From Microbacteriaceae bacterium (GTDB lineage Bacteria; Actinomycetota; Actinomycetes; Actinomycetales; Microbacteriaceae): DNA of 64,000 bases. Of the stretch, positions 61,572 through 64,000 are shown one piece after another. Under the pieces are notes generated by a model that was not told where the DNA came from, ran no database searches, and was given only the letters and a program-made list of their open reading frames with translations. How positions within the stretch are numbered: the stretch's first letter is position 1; every line of letters starts with the position of its first letter. The stretch covers positions 310,001 to 374,000 of the forward strand of contig JAHBTA010000001.1 in NCBI GenBank assembly GCA_019638805.1, given 5' to 3'. The position numbers were made by a program, and so were the translations under genes.

Positions 61572-62969
61572 TCAGACGTGGAGAATCACGTTCCGAGCAC
61601 GAAGACGCTCGGCGAGGTCGGCCGGATCGATGTCTCGGGGCGACGTCCCCTCGATGACGCTGAGCGCCGCGGCGGTCCCTGCGGCCTCGCCCGTGACGAA
61701 GCACTGCGGCGTCAGTCGGAGCGATCCGGCAGCCTCATGGGTCGCCGACATGCAGCGCCCGGCGACGAGCAGGTTGCCCAGCCCGCCGACGACCAGACTG
61801 CGGTAGGGGATCTGGTAGGCGGACACCAGCGGCTCCGCGAAGCTGAGGCTCGTGCCGCTCGGATCGTGGATGTCGATCGGGAATCCGCCGAGGCCGACCG
61901 CGTCGTCGAACCTGGCCCCGGCGCGAACATCGTCTGCGCTCATCGTGTAGTCGCCGAGCACTCGACGGCTCTCGCGAACGCCGAGCCGCGAAGCCACCTG
62001 CTGCACGTAGCTGTTCGCTCCGCCGGGAACGTACTCGCGGAAGAACCGCGCGATCTCGAGGACCTGAAGGCTCACCTCGATCGCGGCCCGTCCCGACCAC
62101 CCGCTGTCCAGGGCGTCGCCCTGGACTCTCGAGAGGTTGACTATGGCCTCTCCGCGGCGGTGCCAGCCGGCGAGCTGGAGCTCGTCGCGATTCAGCGCGA
62201 GGCGGCCGTCCGCCCTGGCCTGCGCCAGGAGGGCGCCGAAACCCCACAGGTGAAGCACGTCGTCGAGCGGCTCGCTGATCGAGCTGCCCTCGCGGAAGTC
62301 CTCCGGATGCGACCGGAAGTAGCGGAGGAGCTCGTCGAAGTCGAGCGACCCGACCTTGAACAGCAGCGAGCTGGGCTGACGAGCGTCCGCCCAGTCGGTT
62401 TGAAACGCCGCGCCCGCCTTGAACGCCACGTCGGCGTCCCCCGACGCGTCGATCACGACGGCGGGGCGAACCGCATGACGGCCGCCCTTGCCCTCGAGCA
62501 CGACGTGGCTGATGACGGGGAGCGGGCCGGAACGGTCGAGGACGACGTCGACCACCATGGTGTTGAGCTGCACCCGCACGCCGGCCTCGCCGAGGAAGAC
62601 CGCTTCGCACAGCCCGAGCTCGGCATGGTTGTAGGGCAGCCTGGTGACCGAGTACCCGGTCTGGTCCACGGTGTGCCCGGGAGACGAGCCGTAGTCGAGG
62701 AGCATCTCGATGAGGCGTCCCACAAAACCCCTCACGATGAGGTTGCCCGCGGCGTCGTGGTAGCCGGCGCTGCCCTCGAGGAACTGCGCCACGAGAGTGC
62801 CGCCGACCATGCCGCTCGCATCCACGAGCATCGTGCTGCGACCGGCTTCCGCGGCCGCCACGGCGGCCGCGATCCCCGCCGACCCGGCGCCGACGACCAA
62901 GACGTCGACGTCGGCCTGGACCGGGATCGCTCGCCGCTGCTCCTCGAGCATCTCCGATTCGTTGACCAT
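61572..62969 (-). CDS. FAD-dependent oxidoreductase, first gene of operon 2
   Basis: This 465-residue flavoprotein of the FAD_oxidored type has a dinucleotide-binding motif VDVLVVGAGSAGIAAAVAAAEA then GRSTMLVDAS near residues 21-52, AVVIDASGDADVAFKAGAAF, and a second FAD contact LVAGRCMSATHEAAGSLR at the C-terminus. Start ATG 62969 follows GGAG at 8 bases. There is no signal peptide. Relatives often sit in carbohydrate-utilisation loci with unclear reactions. It is the first gene after the double-operator promoter. Confidence 0.85.
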   Translation of the reverse strand: MVNESEMLEEQRRAIPVQADVDVLVVGAGSAGIAAAVAAAEAGRSTMLVDASGMVGGTLVAQFLEGSAGYHDAAGNLIVRGFVGRLIEMLLDYGSSPGHTVDQTGYSVTRLPYNHAELGLCEAVFLGEAGVRVQLNTMVVDVVLDRSGPLPVISHVVLEGKGGRHAVRPAVVIDASGDADVAFKAGAAFQTDWADARQPSSLLFKVGSLDFDELLRYFRSHPEDFREGSSISEPLDDVLHLWGFGALLAQARADGRLALNRDELQLAGWHRRGEAIVNLSRVQGDALDSGWSGRAAIEVSLQVLEIARFFREYVPGGANSYVQQVASRLGVRESRRVLGDYTMSADDVRAGARFDDAVGLGGFPIDIHDPSGTSLSFAEPLVSAYQIPYRSLVVGGLGNLLVAGRCMSATHEAAGSLRLTPQCFVTGEAAGTAAALSVIEGTSPRDIDPADLAERLRARNVILHV

Positions 62970-62992
62970 GCCATCCACTCCTTCGGGGGGCT

Positions 62993-63031
62993 TGCTAAAG
63001 CGCCACAGCACGCAGGTTATCCGCTTTAGCA
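62993..63031. promoter_or_regulatory. Paired inverted operators of operon 2
   Basis: TGCTAAAGCG (62993-63002) and CGCTTTAGCA (63022-63031) are exact reverse complements separated by 19 bases. One lies between -35 and -10, the other just past the expected start. Each contains a near-palindromic GCTaaAGC core. This is typical placement for LacI-family repression. Confidence 0.75.
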
Positions 63032-63043
63032 CTCGCGAGTCAA
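63014..63043 (-). promoter_or_regulatory. Promoter of operon 2
   Basis: TTGACT (63038-63043, -35) and TAACCT (63014-63019, -10) are spaced by 18 bases on the minus strand, 45 bases ahead of the FAD oxidoreductase ATG. The upstream operator half lies inside the spacer. Confidence 0.65.
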
Positions 63044-63157
63044 GCACCGGACCCGTCGCCCGGATTCGGCAGGCCGCGGGGTCCACGAAGCGCAGACGTG
63101 GGGTGCCGGATACCCCTAGCCCAGACTGGGGCGCGTGGACCTCGCCCCCGGCCTGGA

Positions 63158-64000
63158 TCACGACGCTGTCTGGCTACCCTCGTGCCAGTGTGCGGCGGCC
63201 CGGGCCCCCGCCTCGCGGAGCCAGCGCGCCGGGTCGGCCATCGCGGCCTCGACCGATCCGGCCAGATCCGTGAGGCTCGCGCTCCAAGCGATGCCGTCGA
63301 GCGAGCCGGCGATGGAGCCGGCGACGACCCCGACGGGCGTGTCCTGTGCCAGTTCCAGCACGGCGCCCACCACCTTGCCCGTCCGCGAGGACGCGTCGAA
63401 GCGCCCCTCGCCGGTGAGCGCCAGGTCCGCGCGTCGGACTGCGTCGCCGAGGCCCGTCAACGTGGCGATATATTCCGAGCCCGGCTCCAGGCGTGCTCCC
63501 CAGCACGCGAGGCCGTAGCCGACACCGCCGGCGGCCCCCGCACCGGGAGCGTGCGGGTCGCCGCCCAACTGACGCGCGACCTTCTCGAGCCGCTCCTCGA
63601 GCACCGCGATCTCGCGCGCCGAGGCTCCCTTCTGGGGTCCGAACACGGCCGCCGCTCCGTCCGGGCCCAGGAGAGGGGCCCGAACGTCCGTGAGGACGAC
63701 GGCCCCGTCGACCGGCGGACGCCGGTGACCGATCGCCTCCAGCATCGGAACGCCGGCATCGGTGCTGGCCGACCCGCCGATCCCGAGCACCAGTCGCGGG
63801 GCACCGGCGTCGAGGACCGCCGCGATCACCTCGCCGAACCCGCGGCTCGTCGCGCCGAGCGCATCGAGCTCGGGCATGAGCGGGAGACCGGACATCTGGG
63901 CGAGCTCGATCACCGCGGTCCCGTCCGGCAGCTCGAGCCACTCGCCCGGAGTCGGCCTGCCGTCGGGTCCCGTGACGTCGCCGACCGTGCGGCGGACGCT
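63158..64000 (-). CDS. Glycerate kinase, C-terminal part (cut by window edge)
   Basis: Only the C-terminal 280 residues are present; the frame is open to the right edge. Family text: LVLGIGGSASTDAGVPMLEA, VLTDVRAPLLGPDGAAAVFG, PQKGASAREI, AGGVGYGLACWGARLEPGSE and RRADLALTGEGRFDASSRTG. Glycerate kinase phosphorylates D-glycerate and feeds glycolysis. It lies 188 bases upstream of operon 2 and is separated from it by that operon's promoter, so it may be a neighbour in function but not on the same transcript. Confidence 0.9.
   Translation of the reverse strand, partial: SVRRTVGDVTGPDGRPTPGEWLELPDGTAVIELAQMSGLPLMPELDALGATSRGFGEVIAAVLDAGAPRLVLGIGGSASTDAGVPMLEAIGHRRPPVDGAVVLTDVRAPLLGPDGAAAVFGPQKGASAREIAVLEERLEKVARQLGGDPHAPGAGAAGGVGYGLACWGARLEPGSEYIATLTGLGDAVRRADLALTGEGRFDASSRTGKVVGAVLELAQDTPVGVVAGSIAGSLDGIAWSASLTDLAGSVEAAMADPARWLREAGARAAAHWHEGSQTAS

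Overview
The window is chromosomal DNA from a high-GC actinobacterium, most likely a member of the Microbacteriaceae. This rests on the base composition, the many GTG starts, the frequent GGATGC/GCATCC words, and the order recG - rsmD - thiL - ddl - gpsA - plsC - murA - leuD - leuC, which resembles housekeeping blocks of that group. No taxonomic search was run.

Positions 1-29,700 are mainly core genes: the N-terminal part of recG, a VLCAD-like acyl-CoA dehydrogenase, rsmD, thiL, ddl, gpsA, a transsulfuration-type PLP enzyme facing an Lrp regulator, plsC, murA, leuD and leuC, terC, an SRAP protein, two tandem dynamin-like GTPases, a PadR/membrane-protein pair, a beta-class DNA methyltransferase, and the glyoxylate-shunt pair aceB-aceA. 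Small toxin-antitoxin modules are interspersed (vapBC at 3.3-4.0 kb, phd-PIN at 14.8-15.5 kb, hipBA at 15.5-17.1 kb). Two RNA control elements stand out: a yybP-ykoY type (Mn2+) riboswitch ahead of terC, and a leucine-rich leader peptide followed by a strong hairpin ahead of leuCD.

Positions 29,700-32,500 are a scarred boundary: a response regulator and a histidine kinase joined by a deletion, a Fic gene with an AT-rich promoter, and a 46-bp 3' fragment of a tRNA-Glu(CTC) gene that looks like one end of an integrated element. From 32,500 to 42,000 lies a redox cluster: three aldo/keto reductases, a zinc alcohol dehydrogenase, a cupin, DUF2255 and SnoaL-like proteins, two XRE/MmyB-like regulators, a sorbosone-dehydrogenase-like lipoprotein and a flavodoxin lipoprotein. 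It also holds scraps of an SDR gene and an IS3-type transposase.

From 42,600 to the right edge are two sugar operons on the minus strand. Operon 1 (52,113 to 42,612) runs GH32 - Tm-1-like TIM barrel - UPF0261/Tm-1 N-domain - IolE-like isomerase - Gfo/Idh/MocA dehydrogenase - second TIM barrel - binding protein - two permeases. It has its own LacI gene upstream and a perfect 16-bp operator just after a good promoter. Operon 2 (62,969 to 54,849) runs FAD oxidoreductase - binding protein - two permeases - LacI - PanE-like reductase - second GH32, with paired operators on its promoter and a glycerate kinase gene just upstream. Neither operon has an ABC ATPase. Both GH32 enzymes lack signal peptides, so the likely scheme is uptake of an intact fructoside-like oligosaccharide or glycoside followed by cytoplasmic cleavage and oxidation. 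Between the operons lies a dead tyrosine-recombinase gene carrying four perfect or near-perfect 24-bp in-frame repeats.
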